Shown: positions 1 to 7,093, counted from the stretch's first letter. The stretch is DNA of 22,259 nucleotides from Spirochaetia bacterium (GCA_025997795.1 BNVB01000040.1:1-22259), one strand, 5' to 3'. Made by a program: numbers and translations. The notes: a model not told the origin generated them from the letters alone.

Positions 1-1
1 A

Positions 2-151
2 CAGGCCGGGGATCGCTTTGAGAAGGTCCACGGGGACGCCATAGATAAACGGCAAAGGGCGGAAGAAGCCCTGCGCCAGGCTGAACAGAAACTTACCGAA
101 AGTGAAGCAAAGGCCCAGAGCGCCCAGGAAATTATAGAGGGAGGCGAATAA
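2..151 (+). CDS. C-terminal end of an unknown hydrophilic, probably coiled-coil protein (5' partial)
   Basis: The frame is open from the window edge to a TAA at 149-151 and gives 49 residues ending in EIIEGGE. The tail is rich in Glu, Lys, Gln, Arg and Ala with helix-forming runs such as RAEEALRQAEQKL, suggesting an alpha-helical or coiled-coil end. Its stop codon shares an A with the ATG of the LysM gene (TAATG), so the two are very likely co-transcribed and translationally coupled. The function cannot be told from this fragment. As neighbour of a secreted LysM protein it may also be an envelope protein, but that is inference only. Confidence 0.6.
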   Translation, partial: QAGDRFEKVHGDAIDKRQRAEEALRQAEQKLTESEAKAQSAQEIIEGGE

Positions 152-942
152 TGAAAAAATCAGCCCTTATTGTTCTACTTGGTTTTAGCGCCGCCCTGGT
201 TTTTTCCCAGGAAACCGCGCCCGCTTCTGCTCCGCTCCAGGAAGCCCGGGTAACCGGCGTCCCGGTAACAAGTACCCCGGTTCCCCAGTCAATCCTCAAC
301 AACCAGTATTATCTCTTAAGTCTTCGTTTAACCGAACAGGCACGGGAAGCTTTTGAGACCGGGGATTATGACACTTCGGCCAATTATTCTGAGCGGGCCG
401 CCGAACAAGCAAGGCTTTCTGATAACTATGTGTCCATGCGCCTGGCAGATAATACCATTGCCAGGGCCCACAGCAGATATACCTGGGCCGGTTCCGTTGG
501 AGCCGCCCGCCGTTACCCAACAGAGTACCAGACCGCCGGCACCGCCTATGACGAAGCGGTAAACGCCCGCAAAACCGAAGATTGGGAAACCGCCACCGAT
601 GCGGCTAACCGTGTTCTGGCGGCCCTTTCCGGTATTACCGGCCCCGGAGGACAAACCGGCCCGGCCGCGGGCAAAGAACCGCCCCGGCCCGCCCTGGGAA
701 CCCTGCCGGCCCAGTATACGGTCCGCCAGTGGAGCAGTACCGGGGACTGTTTTTCTGCCATCGCCGGCTGGTCATGGGTATACGGAGATCCCCGCCAGTG
801 GCGTATCCTCTATGAAGCCAACAAGGACAAACTGCCCAATCCCGATAATCCTCATTTGATTAAACCCGGCATAGTGCTGGATATACCCAGCATCAGGGGC
901 GAAACCCGTTCCGGAATGTGGGACCCGGCGGTAAAATACTAG
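151..942 (+). CDS. Secreted LysM-domain protein with helical repeat-like N-terminal half
   Basis: This 263-residue protein starts with a clear Sec signal peptide (about residues 1-20, ending ALVFSQ), so it is probably periplasmic or exported. Residues about 50-160 are alpha-helical and resemble TPR-like packing (AREAFETGDYDTSANYSERA and AYDEAVNARKTEDWETATDA). A Pro/Gly-rich linker follows at about 163-186. The C-terminus, about 188-246, is a LysM domain beginning QYTVRQWSSTGDC and ending IKPGIVLDIPSI. LysM domains bind N-acetylglucosamine in peptidoglycan. A GAGGGAGG ribosome-binding site lies just upstream, inside the end of the preceding gene, which it overlaps by one base. No catalytic domain is visible; a structural or scaffolding role at the cell wall is the likeliest reading. 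Confidence 0.8.
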   Translation: MKKSALIVLLGFSAALVFSQETAPASAPLQEARVTGVPVTSTPVPQSILNNQYYLLSLRLTEQAREAFETGDYDTSANYSERAAEQARLSDNYVSMRLADNTIARAHSRYTWAGSVGAARRYPTEYQTAGTAYDEAVNARKTEDWETATDAANRVLAALSGITGPGGQTGPAAGKEPPRPALGTLPAQYTVRQWSSTGDCFSAIAGWSWVYGDPRQWRILYEANKDKLPNPDNPHLIKPGIVLDIPSIRGETRSGMWDPAVKY

Positions 943-947
943 AAGCG

Positions 948-976
948 CCGCAAAGTCACGCTGGCTTTGCGGTCCT
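948..976. terminator. Hairpin between the convergent LysM and NUDIX genes
   Basis: CCGCAAAG (948-955) pairs with CTTTGCGG (965-972) around a 9-nt loop, just after the LysM stop and before the NUDIX stop. The T-rich tail TCCTTT on the plus strand is weak and there is none on the minus strand, so bidirectional termination is plausible rather than certain. Confidence 0.5.
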
Positions 977-1546
977 TTATCTTTGCGCCAAATACAAGGC
1001 CAGGGCCGCGGCGCTGAGGGCGTGTACATAGGGCGGTTTTCCCATGTTGGTTATAACGTCTTTTTCGCTAAAAAATTCCGCTTCTACAAATTCATCCTCG
1101 TCAAGGTTTTGATGGGGAAGGGGACTTAAATCTTCTGCCAGATAAAAATGAACGTGGTTTGACATCATTGCCGGATTGGGGCTCATGGTTCCAAGTTTTA
1201 CAAGGCACCCCGGCCGCCAGGCTGTTTCCTCTTCCAGTTCCCGTTTTGCCCCAGCTTCGGGATCTTCGCCTTCTTCAAGCACACCGCCGGGAAATTCCAG
1301 GCTTAGTTCCCGTGAACCAAACCGCCACTGGCGGACCAGGAGAAACTGCCGTTCGGCGTTACCCAGAGCATTCAGTGGAATGGTTATTACCGGGACTGCA
1401 ATAACCCAATCCCGGCAGTCTATTACCGTAAACGTTTTAAGGTTTCCTTCGGGAGAACGACATTCCGTATCCCGGACGGATAAAATAGAGGAACGGTACA
1501 CCTCCCGGCGCTGTTCTTCGGTCCAGATTAAATGACTTGCTTCCAT
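977..1546 (-). CDS. NUDIX hydrolase, ADP-ribose pyrophosphatase-like
   Basis: The 189-residue product has a near-complete Nudix box, G-x5-E-x7-REL-x-EE, read as GVLEEGE then DPEAGAK then RELEEETAW. The usual Gly near the end of the box is Ala here. Nudix boxes bind the divalent metal used to hydrolyse nucleoside diphosphates linked to another moiety. The N-terminal beta-strand region (SILSVRDTECRSPEGNLKTF) and the LLVRQWRFGSRELSLEFPGG stretch match the ADP-ribose/sugar-nucleotide pyrophosphatase branch, though substrate cannot be fixed by eye. It is divergent from the kinase-like gene and convergent with the LysM gene. No good Shine-Dalgarno precedes the ATG; a -10-like element lies 11 nt upstream, so its leader should be very short. 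Confidence 0.85.
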   Translation of the reverse strand: MEASHLIWTEEQRREVYRSSILSVRDTECRSPEGNLKTFTVIDCRDWVIAVPVITIPLNALGNAERQFLLVRQWRFGSRELSLEFPGGVLEEGEDPEAGAKRELEEETAWRPGCLVKLGTMSPNPAMMSNHVHFYLAEDLSPLPHQNLDEDEFVEAEFFSEKDVITNMGKPPYVHALSAAALALYLAQR

Positions 1547-1565
1547 GGTATATTGGTTTTATAGT
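1537..1565 (+). promoter_or_regulatory. Candidate promoter of the kinase-like/BON gene
   Basis: TTGCTT (1537-1542), a 17-nt spacer and TATAGT (1560-1565) fit a sigma-70-type promoter. It predicts a leader of about 30 nt carrying the GAGGGGG Shine-Dalgarno of the gene at 1603. Its -35 lies inside the start of the NUDIX gene. Confidence 0.4.
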
Positions 1566-1584
1566 AGAAAAGGAAAGCGATCAA
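1558..1584 (-). promoter_or_regulatory. Candidate promoter of the NUDIX gene
   Basis: Read on the minus strand, TTGATC (1584-1579) and TATAAA (1563-1558) are separated by 15 nt, slightly short for sigma-70. The -10 ends 11 nt before the start codon. It overlaps the promoter proposed for the divergent gene, so the two may compete. Confidence 0.35.
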
Positions 1585-1602
1585 GTCACTTGAGGGGGTG
1601 CC

Positions 1603-2424
1603 ATGGCGATCATAACAATTTCCCGGGAATTAGCGGCGCTGGGGGATGAAACCGCCCATGAACTGACGGATCTTTTACACTACCGTTTTGTGGACAAAAA
1701 AAACCTGGAAGAACGGATGAAAAGCCTTGGCATGGCGGAACGGAAGATCATCAAGTACGATGAACGCAAGCCCTCGTTCTGGGCTTCTCTTTCCCAGGAC
1801 CGGGACGATTATCTCCACTACCTCAAGACAGCGCTGTTTTCCGAAGCAGGCCAGGGTAGCTGTGTGTTCATGGGCCGGGGCAGCGCGGCCCTGCTCCGGG
1901 GCATTCCCGGGGTATTGTCGGTGTTTCTTTCCGCCCCGCCGGAGATTCGGGTGGAACGGGTAAAAAGTTATTTCCACTGCGACGACCGCCGGGCTCGGCA
2001 GATTATTGACCAAAGCGACCGTGACCGGGAAGGTTTTCATCAGTATTTTTTTGAGATGAGCTGGAAAGGGCCGGAGAATTATCACCTTACCCTTAATACG
2101 GGGCTGCTCCATCCCCAGCTGTGTGCGGCGCTTGTTAAGCTTACACTGGAAAAAACCCTTACCGAAGAAACCGAAACGGCCAGCGCCCTCTACATTAAAG
2201 ATCTTATTCTGGGCCAGCAGGTGGTACACCATATCCTTTTTGATAAAGCAATCCCTATCCATTTTTTGGAAGCCAGGGTCAAGTCCGGGGCGGTTAGGCT
2301 TTTTGGGGTTGTCAATTCCCAGGCGCTCGTGGAGATGGCTGTTCAAAGCGCAAAAGAAGTGCCTGCGGTTAATTCTGTTACGGCAGAGATTCAGGTAGTT
2401 CAGGAATACAGCGTTGTACCCTAA
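1603..2424 (+). CDS. Cytidylate kinase-like protein fused to a C-terminal BON domain
   Basis: The 273-residue product begins like the cytidylate-kinase-like family (IITISREL at 3-10) and keeps later family landmarks: CVFMGRGSAALLRG (about 87-100), VFLSAPPEIRVERV (107-120), the Arg-rich lid-like DDRRARQIID (127-136) and YHLTLNTGLL (160-169). Residues about 197-266 form a BON-like domain, with the pattern ARVKSGAVRLFGVV and VNSVTAEIQV. The oddity is the nucleotide-binding loop: the Gly-rich stretch usual after ISRE is AALGDE here, so kinase activity is doubtful. It may instead sense a nucleotide or act as a scaffold. A GAGGGGG Shine-Dalgarno stands 5 nt before ATG and a terminator follows immediately, so it is probably monocistronic. 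The BON call is by pattern, not by search. Confidence 0.72.
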   Translation: MAIITISRELAALGDETAHELTDLLHYRFVDKKNLEERMKSLGMAERKIIKYDERKPSFWASLSQDRDDYLHYLKTALFSEAGQGSCVFMGRGSAALLRGIPGVLSVFLSAPPEIRVERVKSYFHCDDRRARQIIDQSDRDREGFHQYFFEMSWKGPENYHLTLNTGLLHPQLCAALVKLTLEKTLTEETETASALYIKDLILGQQVVHHILFDKAIPIHFLEARVKSGAVRLFGVVNSQALVEMAVQSAKEVPAVNSVTAEIQVVQEYSVVP

Positions 2425-2447
2425 GCCTGCGGGGCGGGCTGTTTTTT
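2424..2447 (+). terminator. Intrinsic terminator after the kinase-like/BON gene
   Basis: AGCCTGC (2424-2430) pairs with GCGGGCT (2434-2440) across a GGG loop, with one G-T wobble, and is followed by six T residues at 2442-2447. It begins on the last base of the stop codon. Confidence 0.75.
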
Positions 2448-2495
2448 ACCCTGTCAGATTTGTCAAGCAGGTAGATGAAGTGTTATTGATTTGCT

Positions 2496-2508
2496 TATAC
2501 TAAACATA
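2496..2508 (+). promoter_or_regulatory. -10 element of uvrB placed for a leaderless transcript
   Basis: TATACT at 2496-2501 is followed by exactly six bases and then the uvrB ATG at 2508. This puts the A of ATG at the expected transcription start. There is no Shine-Dalgarno upstream and no convincing -35. The same TATACTAAAC string precedes rarD at the same distance. Confidence 0.55.
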
Positions 2509-4559
2509 TGCGTCCCTTTGAAGTAGCTGCCCCATACAAACCCGCCGGTGACCAGACCGAAGCCATAGCTGCCCTGGCGGCGGGTATTAAAGCCGGAGAC
2601 CGTTTCCAGACCCTAAAGGGAGTTACCGGATCGGGTAAAACCTTTACCATGGCAAAAATTATTGAGGCTGTGCAAAAACCCACTCTGGTGGTAAGCCATA
2701 ACAAAACGTTGGCAGCCCAGCTCTTTCGGGAATTCAAGGGGTTTTTCCCCCACAATGCCGTGGAGTACTTTGTTTCCTACTACGATTATTACCAGCCCGA
2801 AGCCTATGTGGCCAGCCGGGATCTTTACATTGAAAAAGACGCGTCCATCAACGACGAAATAGAGCGGCTTAGACTCAGCGCCACCCGGAGCCTTATGGAA
2901 CGGGAAGATGTGATTATCGTGGCAACCGTTTCCTGTATCTACGGCCTGGCAACCCCGGAGGTGTATAAAAAAATGACCGCCCAGTTTGGTCTGGGCGACA
3001 CTCTGGACCCCGATGCCCTGATGCGCCGTTTTGTGGAACTCCAGTACGAGCGGAACGATGCCGTACTGGAACGGGGCCGCTTTCGCCGCCGGGGGGATAC
3101 GCTGGAAATTTTTCCCGCCTACCTGGAAGACGCCTACCGGGTAGACCTGGATTGGGATAAGGTGGAACGAATCCGCCGCTTTGATCCCGTTTCGGGCAAG
3201 GTCCTTGAAGACCTGGACCGGGCGCTGATCTACCCCGCCAAACAATTTGTGGTACCCGAAGAAATGGTCCGGGGGGCCCTTTCTTTGATCAGACAAGAGC
3301 TGGACGAGCGGTATGAACAGCTTAAAAATACCGGAAAAACCCTGGAGGCGGAACGGCTTAAAACCAGGGTGGAATATGATTTGGAAATGCTCAACGAGAT
3401 GGGGTACTGTCCGGGAATCGAAAATTATTCTGCCCCTCTGGCGGGCCGTAAACCCGGCGCGCCGCCTGATACGTTGATCGACTACCTCCCCAAAAACGGA
3501 GACGGCTCGGCAGGACATCTTACCTTTATAGACGAAAGCCATGTAACCCTTTCCCAGATTGGGGCCATGTATGCCGGAGACCGTTCCCGCAAGCAAAACC
3601 TGGTGGACTACGGTTTCCGCCTTCCCTGCGCCCTGGATAACCGGCCCCTCCGTTACGATGAATTTGAAAAACGCATAGGGACTGCGGTGTTTGTTTCCGC
3701 CACACCGGGAAAGGTGGAAGTGGAAAAATCTGTCCGGGTGGTGGAACAGCTTATCCGGCCCACCGGTCTTTTGGATCCGGAAATAGAAGTGCGCCCCGCA
3801 GAAGGCCAAATGGAAGATATTTATGCAGAAGTACAAAAACGGATCAAAGCCGGAGAACGCTCCCTTATTCTTACGCTGACAAAAAAAATGGCAGAGGACC
3901 TGACAGATTATCTTTCCAGTCTGGGCCTTAAAGTCCGGTATATCCACAGTGAAGTAGAAACCATTGAGCGGGTGGAAATTCTTACCGCCCTCCGTTCCGG
4001 CGATTTTGATATCCTTGTGGGAATTAACCTGCTTCGGGAAGGAATTGACCTGCCGGAAGTTTCGTTTATAGCGATCCTTGATGCCGATAAAATCGGCTTT
4101 CTCCGTTCCCTTACCAGTCTGGTCCAGATCATCGGCCGGGCTGCCCGTAACGCCGCGGGTAAGGTGATCATGTATGCTGACCGGTTGAGCCCCGCCATGG
4201 AAGCGGCCATTGCCGAAACAGATCGCCGCCGGGAAGCCCAAAGTGCGTACAATAAAAAACACGGCATAACTCCCTCCACGGTAAAAAAAGCAGTGGCCAG
4301 TATTCTGGAACGGCACAACGATGAAGCCGCCGCCGCCGCTGCGGCTTCTATTGAAGTGCTAAAAAATTCCTTTAATATGCTTATCCCAGCCCAGCGCAAA
4401 CAGCTTATCCGGGCACTGGAAAATGAAATGCTGGAACACGCCAAAAACCTGGAGTTTGAAGAAGCGGCGGCAATCCGGGACGAAATCCAGCGGATTGACG
4501 AACTGGGAAAACCCGCAGGGAAAAAAGGCAAAACCCCGCAGCGTACTGCGGGTTTTTAG
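2508..4559 (+). CDS. uvrB: Excinuclease ABC subunit B (UvrB)
   Basis: UvrB is the damage-verifying helicase of nucleotide excision repair; it is loaded by UvrA and recruits UvrC. The 683-residue product has Walker A GVTGSGKT (38-45), the DNA-clamping beta-hairpin region YYDYYQPEAYVASRDLYIEK (91-110), the family hallmark DESH (342-345), helicase motifs in the second RecA lobe (LLREGIDLPE and QIIGRAARN), and a C-terminal UVR coiled-coil domain (about 632-667) that contacts UvrC. Length and order are normal. An Ala run (EAAAAAAAS) precedes the UVR domain. The ATG has no Shine-Dalgarno and sits 6 nt after TATACT. No uvrA or uvrC is in the window. The last codons double as a terminator hairpin. 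Confidence 0.98.
   Translation: MRPFEVAAPYKPAGDQTEAIAALAAGIKAGDRFQTLKGVTGSGKTFTMAKIIEAVQKPTLVVSHNKTLAAQLFREFKGFFPHNAVEYFVSYYDYYQPEAYVASRDLYIEKDASINDEIERLRLSATRSLMEREDVIIVATVSCIYGLATPEVYKKMTAQFGLGDTLDPDALMRRFVELQYERNDAVLERGRFRRRGDTLEIFPAYLEDAYRVDLDWDKVERIRRFDPVSGKVLEDLDRALIYPAKQFVVPEEMVRGALSLIRQELDERYEQLKNTGKTLEAERLKTRVEYDLEMLNEMGYCPGIENYSAPLAGRKPGAPPDTLIDYLPKNGDGSAGHLTFIDESHVTLSQIGAMYAGDRSRKQNLVDYGFRLPCALDNRPLRYDEFEKRIGTAVFVSATPGKVEVEKSVRVVEQLIRPTGLLDPEIEVRPAEGQMEDIYAEVQKRIKAGERSLILTLTKKMAEDLTDYLSSLGLKVRYIHSEVETIERVEILTALRSGDFDILVGINLLREGIDLPEVSFIAILDADKIGFLRSLTSLVQIIGRAARNAAGKVIMYADRLSPAMEAAIAETDRRREAQSAYNKKHGITPSTVKKAVASILERHNDEAAAAAAASIEVLKNSFNMLIPAQRKQLIRALENEMLEHAKNLEFEEAAAIRDEIQRIDELGKPAGKKGKTPQRTAGF
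4535..4557 (+). terminator. Terminator embedded in the 3' end of uvrB
   Basis: CCCGCAG (4535-4541), a CGTA loop and CTGCGGG (4546-4552) lead into five T residues ending in the TAG stop codon at 4557-4559. The hairpin therefore encodes the final residues RTAGF. A second short hairpin, AGCGGA/TCCGCT, follows at 4560-4579. Confidence 0.75.
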
Positions 4560-4608
4560 AGCGGAATGTGTAATCCGCTAAAATGGGGAAATTTTCTGCG
4601 CAAAAAAC

Positions 4609-4637
4609 TTGATAAAATCGTCTATTGGTTGTATATT
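4609..4637 (+). promoter_or_regulatory. Promoter upstream of the lipoprotein gene
   Basis: TTGATA (4609-4614), a 17-nt spacer and TATATT (4632-4637) make the best-formed sigma-70-type promoter in the window. Transcription from it would give a leader of roughly 215 nt before the ATG at 4861. Confidence 0.6.
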
Positions 4638-4703
4638 AACTTCAACAGATGCAATAGGGAGTGATAAAATAACTTGCAAACACTAACATTTTTTGCCAAT
4701 TCT

Positions 4704-4729
4704 TTGAGCTACCCCCCCCCGCATATAGT
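4704..4729 (+). promoter_or_regulatory. Poly-C tract inside a possible second promoter
   Basis: TTGAGC (4704-4709) and TATAGT (4724-4729) are separated by 14 nt that include nine consecutive C (4712-4720). The spacer is too short for good promoter activity as it stands; gain of two or three C would bring it to 16-17 nt. This is a candidate length-switchable promoter, by inference. Confidence 0.3.
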
Positions 4730-4831
4730 ACGTTTTTCTGCTGTTTAATCACATTTACTAACATATCCTTACATTCTCTGGCAAATAGTGCCATTTACCG
4801 CAATCACAGGCCTGCGGTTTGATCATACACA

Positions 4832-4852
4832 GCGGGAACACCCGCAAAGGAG
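4832..4852 (+). promoter_or_regulatory. Stem-loop abutting the Shine-Dalgarno of the lipoprotein gene
   Basis: GCGGG (4832-4836) pairs with CCCGC (4841-4845) over an AACA loop, and AAAGGAG follows directly at 4846-4852, 8 nt before the ATG. The hairpin leaves the Shine-Dalgarno free and may keep the site open or stabilise the mRNA. Confidence 0.35.
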
Positions 4853-4860
4853 TTTTTATT

Positions 4861-5700
4861 ATGAGAAAAATACTTTGGTCATTGTTGGTTTTAATTTTTG
4901 CGCTGGCCATGGCTTGCAGTAGTCCCAGCGGTAGTACCGGAGATTCCAAAACCTACTACAGGAGCATAGATCTCAGCACCGGTACTGAATATGAATTGGA
5001 GCTTGCCAGGGGAACAGCTGGGCGCTCACTCTGGTCAGACTTGTTACAACCTCGTTATCAATTGATCATAACAACTGTAACAGGTGCTATAAGTACCAGC
5101 AAGGGCACCGTTACCGGTAGCGGTGCCTTAACCTTGACGCCCAATGGCGTAAGCATTACGTTTACGGTAACGATAAGCAGCAGCGGAGAGATGGCTAACA
5201 TTGAGGGAGAAATTACTCTTGTAGGCGGTGGAACGGTACCAGCGCCGCCAGATCTTTACGCTCTTATTGATGAAGGCCCTGGCGTTGTGTGGCTTGGTGT
5301 GGATTCAGTTTCCGGCAAAAATTTTGGTCAGATATCAGGGGTTTCCGGTACATACAAGGGGATTCTTAATACCAAAAAGAGCGGAGAGTCCTTTACACCA
5401 AATTTTATGGGAGGTGCTGGCACCTATCAAATTGTGGTCGACGATTCGGGAAAGGTGACTCTAACTCTGGACAGAAACGGTGATGCAAACCCAGATTCAG
5501 ACCGTACATATTTTCCTCCTGATACGCAGGTTGTTTCCATTACCGGTTTTTCTGAGGAGGCTTCGACTGACTATCTTACCTGCGGCCAGTTTCTTTGGGT
5601 TGACAGGGATTGTACGGTTATTTTTGATGATGTTATAACATGTCGGCTTAAAGCGGGTTGGAACTATCTTCGCTTTGATAAGACTTGGAAGGTTAAGTAA
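4861..5700 (+). CDS. Predicted lipoprotein of unknown function
   Basis: The chosen ATG follows AAAGGAG by 8 nt; an in-frame upstream ATG at 4819 would add residues ahead of the signal peptide and is unlikely. The 279-residue product starts MRKILWSLLVLIFALAMACS, a lipoprotein signal with Cys19 as probable lipidation site and a relaxed spirochaete-type lipobox. The mature part is rich in Thr, Ser, Gly and Val with alternating beta-strand patterns (for example SKGTVTGSGALTLTPNGVSI), so a beta-sandwich or barrel-like surface domain is plausible. A DRNGDANPDSDRT segment near residue 205 looks like a calcium-binding-type Asp/Asn loop, unproven. I recognise no named family. It is followed by a strong terminator and appears to be a single-gene unit. 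Its AT-richer, less biased codon use differs from its neighbours, so acquisition is possible. Confidence 0.7.
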   Translation: MRKILWSLLVLIFALAMACSSPSGSTGDSKTYYRSIDLSTGTEYELELARGTAGRSLWSDLLQPRYQLIITTVTGAISTSKGTVTGSGALTLTPNGVSITFTVTISSSGEMANIEGEITLVGGGTVPAPPDLYALIDEGPGVVWLGVDSVSGKNFGQISGVSGTYKGILNTKKSGESFTPNFMGGAGTYQIVVDDSGKVTLTLDRNGDANPDSDRTYFPPDTQVVSITGFSEEASTDYLTCGQFLWVDRDCTVIFDDVITCRLKAGWNYLRFDKTWKVK

Positions 5701-5772
5701 TCGCAACGACTTTTTTAAGTAAAACGCCAAGGGGCGGGAAACCTGTCCGCCTGGCACTATAAGGAATCTGTT

Positions 5773-5804
5773 AAAGAGGCTGCCGGAATGGCAGTCTCTT
5801 TTTT
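5773..5804 (+). terminator. Strong intrinsic terminator after the lipoprotein gene
   Basis: AAAGAGGCTGCC (5773-5784) pairs with GGCAGTCTCTTT (5790-5801) with one G-T wobble and a 5-nt loop, running into a T tract through 5804. Confidence 0.85.
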
Positions 5805-6181
5805 ATCCCAGACGCAGTCTTGCGGCCAGAGAGAAATGCGGTCTACCCGGCGCCTTCCCACAGCGGGAAATCTGCCCGCATGCAGTAATGTACCTTGGCG
5901 GGGAGCATGTTGCACTGGGGAGGGTAATGGGGCAGTGAAAACATTTTGGAATTCCTCGCCCAGGCATACCCACCCCGGCAAAAATTCTAAATGATCCACC
6001 AAATGTAGGTATGCCTGGGCGAATTCTACAAGCGTTTTCACGGCCCCATTGCCCTCCCCAACGAAGCCTACACGCCAAGGCGAATTCTCCAATTTTTTCC
6101 CCAAATTCCTCTCCGCATACAAGCACCACGCAGTGTATTGCCCTAAATACTGTAGACCCCGCCTTTGTATGGAGGAAAACT
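5805..6181. other. Non-coding gap ahead of the Rpn-type gene
   Basis: No convincing gene is seen here. Open frames on both strands exist only because the inverted repeat keeps the same reading frames open: both strands spell GEGNGAVKT. The gap holds the inverted repeat at 5893-6080 and the Shine-Dalgarno GGAGG at 6171-6175. Confidence 0.6.
5893..6080. repeat. Large imperfect inverted repeat (arms about 75 nt)
   Basis: The left arm 5893-5970 and the reverse complement of the right arm 6008-6080 both begin CCTTGGCG and end GCCCAGGCATACC. Between these ends they share TGGGGAGGG, AATGGGG, GTGAAAAC and GAATTC blocks in the same order with small indels. The loop is 37 nt (5971-6007). It is too long and too mismatched for a simple terminator and looks like a palindromic mobile or relic element (MITE-like), but no transposase is attached. 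The right arm ends about 100 nt before the Rpn-type gene. Confidence 0.7.
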
Positions 6182-7093
6182 ATGGCGAAACACGTTAAGT
6201 ATGCAAAATCTCACGACCCGATTATCGATCCCTGCTGGGACCCGGTATTCAAAAGTATTTTTACCAGGAATACCACCCCATCGGAAATAGCCCGGAAAAA
6301 ACTGCTCTCGGCTATTCTGGAAAAACCGGTGAAGGAACTTAGTATAAGCGCCAATGAACCGCCGGTTTCCCGGCTGGACCAGCGGCAGATACGCTACGAC
6401 ATCCAGTGCCTCTTTAACTCCGGCGAACGGGCAGATATTGAGATGACCCTCTACCCGCACAAATGGGAAGTCTTCCGGATGGAGTACTATTTAAGCCGCC
6501 TCTTTGCTAATCAGGAAATCCGGGAAGAAAAGAGTTCGTATAAAACCCTGAAACGAAGCTATCAGATTTCCCTTTTGGCACGGGGCAGACTGTTTGAAGA
6601 CAACCGTTTCGATCACCGCTTTATCTACTACGACCCGGAAAGCAAAATACCCTTCGGTGGACTAACAGCAATAATCACGTTAGAATTGGAAAAGCTGGGG
6701 GTAACAGCGGAAAAAGCAGTTTCTGCCATGAGCGAAAAAGAACGCTGGGCCGTATTTTTTAAGTATTACAACGATACGGAAAAACAGCCCCTGATACAAG
6801 AGATAACCCGCGAAGAGGAGGGCATAGCAATGGCGGCAGACGTAATCAGCGGATTTACCGCAGATGAAGTGGCGTTTTTCCACGAGATGAGTGTGGAAAA
6901 GTACGAACTGGATATGCGAGCCCACGCGCAGGAAGCCGAGGAGATTGGTGAAGCTAGGGGTGAGGCAAGAGGCTTGGAAAAGGCCGCACTGAACGCACTG
7001 GCAAAAGGATTCTCTGTAGAAACCGTTGAAGAGATAACCGGACTGCCGCTTGAAGCTATTAAGAAATTAGCCCTTCTTCAAACGGAGGAATAA
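6182..7093 (+). CDS. Rpn family nuclease / PD-(D/E)XK transposase-like protein
   Basis: The ATG at 6182 is chosen because GGAGG (6171-6175) precedes it by 6 nt; the frame runs open further upstream only through the inverted repeat. The 303-residue product matches the Rpn (recombination-promoting nuclease) or PD-(D/E)XK transposase family: N-terminal DPVFKSIF (20-27), the nuclease core RYDIQCLFNSGERADIEMTL (71-90) with Asp73 and Glu87 as likely catalytic acids, then EYYLSRLFANQ (101-111). The C-terminus has the helix-turn-helix-like tail ALAKGFSVETVEEITGLPLE (272-291) typical of the family. The Gln commonly following IEM is Thr here. Such genes occur in many copies in some genomes and probably promote recombination or move DNA. 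It converges with the aminotransferase and overlaps its 3' end by 16 nt. Confidence 0.82.
   Translation: MAKHVKYAKSHDPIIDPCWDPVFKSIFTRNTTPSEIARKKLLSAILEKPVKELSISANEPPVSRLDQRQIRYDIQCLFNSGERADIEMTLYPHKWEVFRMEYYLSRLFANQEIREEKSSYKTLKRSYQISLLARGRLFEDNRFDHRFIYYDPESKIPFGGLTAIITLELEKLGVTAEKAVSAMSEKERWAVFFKYYNDTEKQPLIQEITREEEGIAMAADVISGFTADEVAFFHEMSVEKYELDMRAHAQEAEEIGEARGEARGLEKAALNALAKGFSVETVEEITGLPLEAIKKLALLQTEE

Larger units (their letters stand above)
4560..4860. other. Intergenic region between uvrB and the lipoprotein gene
   Basis: This 301-nt AT-rich stretch has no credible gene. It holds a small hairpin (4560-4579), a sigma-70-type promoter (4609-4637), a run of nine C (4712-4720) beside a second -10-like sequence, a GCGGG/CCCGC hairpin (4832-4845), and the Shine-Dalgarno AAAGGAG (4846-4852). 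Confidence 0.7.

Noticed and set aside
2425..2507. Small gene or riboswitch between the kinase-like gene and uvrB
   Set aside because: Only a terminator and the uvrB -10 region are visible; 83 nt with no conserved structure seen.
2613..4316. 567-codon open frame on the minus strand opposite uvrB
   Set aside because: It is an antisense shadow of an unambiguous UvrB; its translation is His/Phe/Gly-rich with no recognisable domain and no ribosome-binding site.
4819..4860. Earlier ATG for the lipoprotein
   Set aside because: It would place 14 mostly polar residues before the signal peptide, while the ATG at 4861 has AAAGGAG at the right distance.
5757..6122. Overlapping open frames on both strands in the inverted-repeat region
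   Set aside because: They share the peptide GEGNGAVKT only because the DNA is an inverted repeat; there is no Shine-Dalgarno and no recognisable domain.
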